A stretch of DNA of 64,000 nt from Aplidium turbinatum. Taxonomy: Eukaryota > Chordata > Ascidiacea > Aplousobranchia > Polyclinidae. The stretch's first letter is position 1; the number at the start of each line of letters is the position of its first letter. Of this stretch, positions 62,988 through 64,000 are shown one piece after another. The stretch covers positions 16,120,001 to 16,184,000 of the forward strand of contig OU964934.1 in NCBI GenBank assembly GCA_918807975.1, written 5' to 3'. Made by a program: the position numbers and the translations under genes. Under the pieces are notes generated by a model, which did not search any database, had not been told where the DNA came from, and saw only the letters and a program-made list of their open reading frames with translations.

Positions 62988-64000
62988 ATGTCCACTTTTT
63001 TAAAAGCAACTACCAAATTTTTCCCATTCGTCCGCCAAAGAACGAGACACCAGTCTGACCCAGTCACGGTAGTAGAAAACACATCAATTTTGCCTCGAAC
63101 GCCTGAAAATTCGACATCTTTTTCCTCAGAAAGCGCAACTACATCTTTTTTAAATTCACCTACTAATTTGCCTACGACCGCTGTTGTACTAAGCGCCCAA
63201 CCACTTAACTCGGCCGCAAACACGGATATGAACAACGAAAACGCGACAACCAGCTCACCGGAATCAGGCCGGGGAAATCACGAACCGCCACCGATGTCGC
63301 AGACCGCGATTCAACCCCCAAACGCCACGCTTAACAACGCATTTTTTAATACAGAAAACGAAACATTTGCTACTTCTAGAAATGACCCGTCGCTGTATTT
63401 GGCTAATGCAAGACAAAAAATAACTCTCCCAAAATTTTACACTAATCAACCGGAACTGTGGTTCAAAATGCTGGAGGCAAAAGCAGCAGCGAACCATATA
63501 ACAAATGAAGAACATCTGTTCACTAACGCCTTAGAATTTCTTGACGAGGAGCAGGTTGCGTTGGTGCACCACATCTTTGACGACGTAGATGTACATCCCT
63601 ACACTAAACTTAAAAAAACACTGATTAAACACTATGAACAAACTGCAGCGTCAAAGCTGCAGTTGCTGCTGACCGACCTAAAATTAGAAAAAAAAAAACC
63701 TTCCACCCTCCTTGGCGAGATGAAAACGCTCGTTAGGCAGATTGGATACTTCGGTAGAGATTGCGAAAATTTACTTTTAAATCTTTTCATTCAAAAAATG
63801 CCTAGTCACGTACGCGTCGCCTTGGCAGGACATTTACAAGAAAAAACAGTCGATCAACTGGCGGAAATCGCAGACAGTATATTTCTAATTAAACAAAACA
63901 ACGACGCCTGTGGTCAAGACAACCTGTCGAACGCGGAAAACCTTCGTCAAGGTCTGATAAATGATCATCTCCAGCAACAACTTTTAACTTTGACAAAAAA
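62988..64000 (+). CDS. Ty3/gypsy Gag, runs off window
   Basis: An open frame of 337 codons from ATG to the window edge with no stop. A Thr/Ser/Asn-rich N-terminal 140 residues precede a DUF7041-type gag domain: LPKFYTNQPELWFKMLEA, then PYTKLKKTLIKHY and LLLNLFIQKMPSHVRVAL, with the closing DQLAEIADSIF. This is the capsid-region pattern of animal gypsy elements. The element looks open as far as it can be seen. Confidence 0.85.
   Translation, partial: MSTFLKATTKFFPFVRQRTRHQSDPVTVVENTSILPRTPENSTSFSSESATTSFLNSPTNLPTTAVVLSAQPLNSAANTDMNNENATTSSPESGRGNHEPPPMSQTAIQPPNATLNNAFFNTENETFATSRNDPSLYLANARQKITLPKFYTNQPELWFKMLEAKAAANHITNEEHLFTNALEFLDEEQVALVHHIFDDVDVHPYTKLKKTLIKHYEQTAASKLQLLLTDLKLEKKKPSTLLGEMKTLVRQIGYFGRDCENLLLNLFIQKMPSHVRVALAGHLQEKTVDQLAEIADSIFLIKQNNDACGQDNLSNAENLRQGLINDHLQQQLLTLTK

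Noticed and set aside
1-64000. CRISPR arrays, bacterial operons, phage or plasmid features
   Set aside because: The intron-containing genes, LINEs, SINEs and hAT elements show animal nuclear DNA; no such structures were seen.

Overview
This 64 kb window is animal nuclear DNA, AT-rich and crowded with transposons. Genes are split by spliceosomal introns, and almost all the remaining sequence is mobile-element debris. Two host genes can be read, both on the + strand. The first (4647-13017, six coding exons) encodes a mitochondrial GATD3/ES1 protein of the DJ-1/PfpI fold, 258 aa. Its last intron has the hallmarks of a U12-type AT-AC intron. The second (29369-34803, five coding exons) encodes a 1067-aa STAND/NB-ARC-type NTPase with an unrecognised N-terminus and a helical, TPR-like C-terminus. 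The proteins fit an invertebrate. A tunicate or another invertebrate deuterostome is my guess, but nothing here fixes the species. A small unidentified ORF (13347-13544) follows GATD3.

Layout. 1-895 is a minisatellite. 2666-4438 is a decayed hAT element with a smaller hAT MITE inside it. 4647-13017 is GATD3, whose introns hold a telomere-like tandem repeat, a Penelope-like fossil with hammerhead-like motifs, hAT pieces and LINE 3' ends. 13549-25451 is a transposon field: a hAT with the small ORF's stop codon in its target duplication, gypsy-type LTR pieces, a pogo element, a 1.8 kb fold-back element, a TAA-flanked transposon with an unfamiliar transposase-like protein, and a TA-flanked element. 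29369-34803 is the STAND gene, followed by a tRNA-derived SINE.

36785-48443 is a deep nest of transposons inside one 0.5 kb MITE. Most layers are still bounded by matching terminal inverted repeats and 8-bp target duplications. 25 bp beyond its closing duplication is a BEL/Pao retroelement (48476-56525) with identical 312-bp LTRs, an apparently whole frame and 5-bp target duplications, which is clearly the youngest insertion seen. The right end holds twin hairpin MITEs, hAT transposase pieces, short tandem and direct repeats, and the 5' part of a Ty3/gypsy element (LTR, tRNA-Pro-like primer site, open gag) that runs off the window.

The most unusual items are the AT-AC intron, two related TAA-flanked transposons encoding a zinc-finger plus acidic-motif protein I cannot place in a named superfamily, the datable nest, and three hammerhead-like motifs. 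No operon-like or defence-type multigene system was found. The two host genes have no evident functional link.
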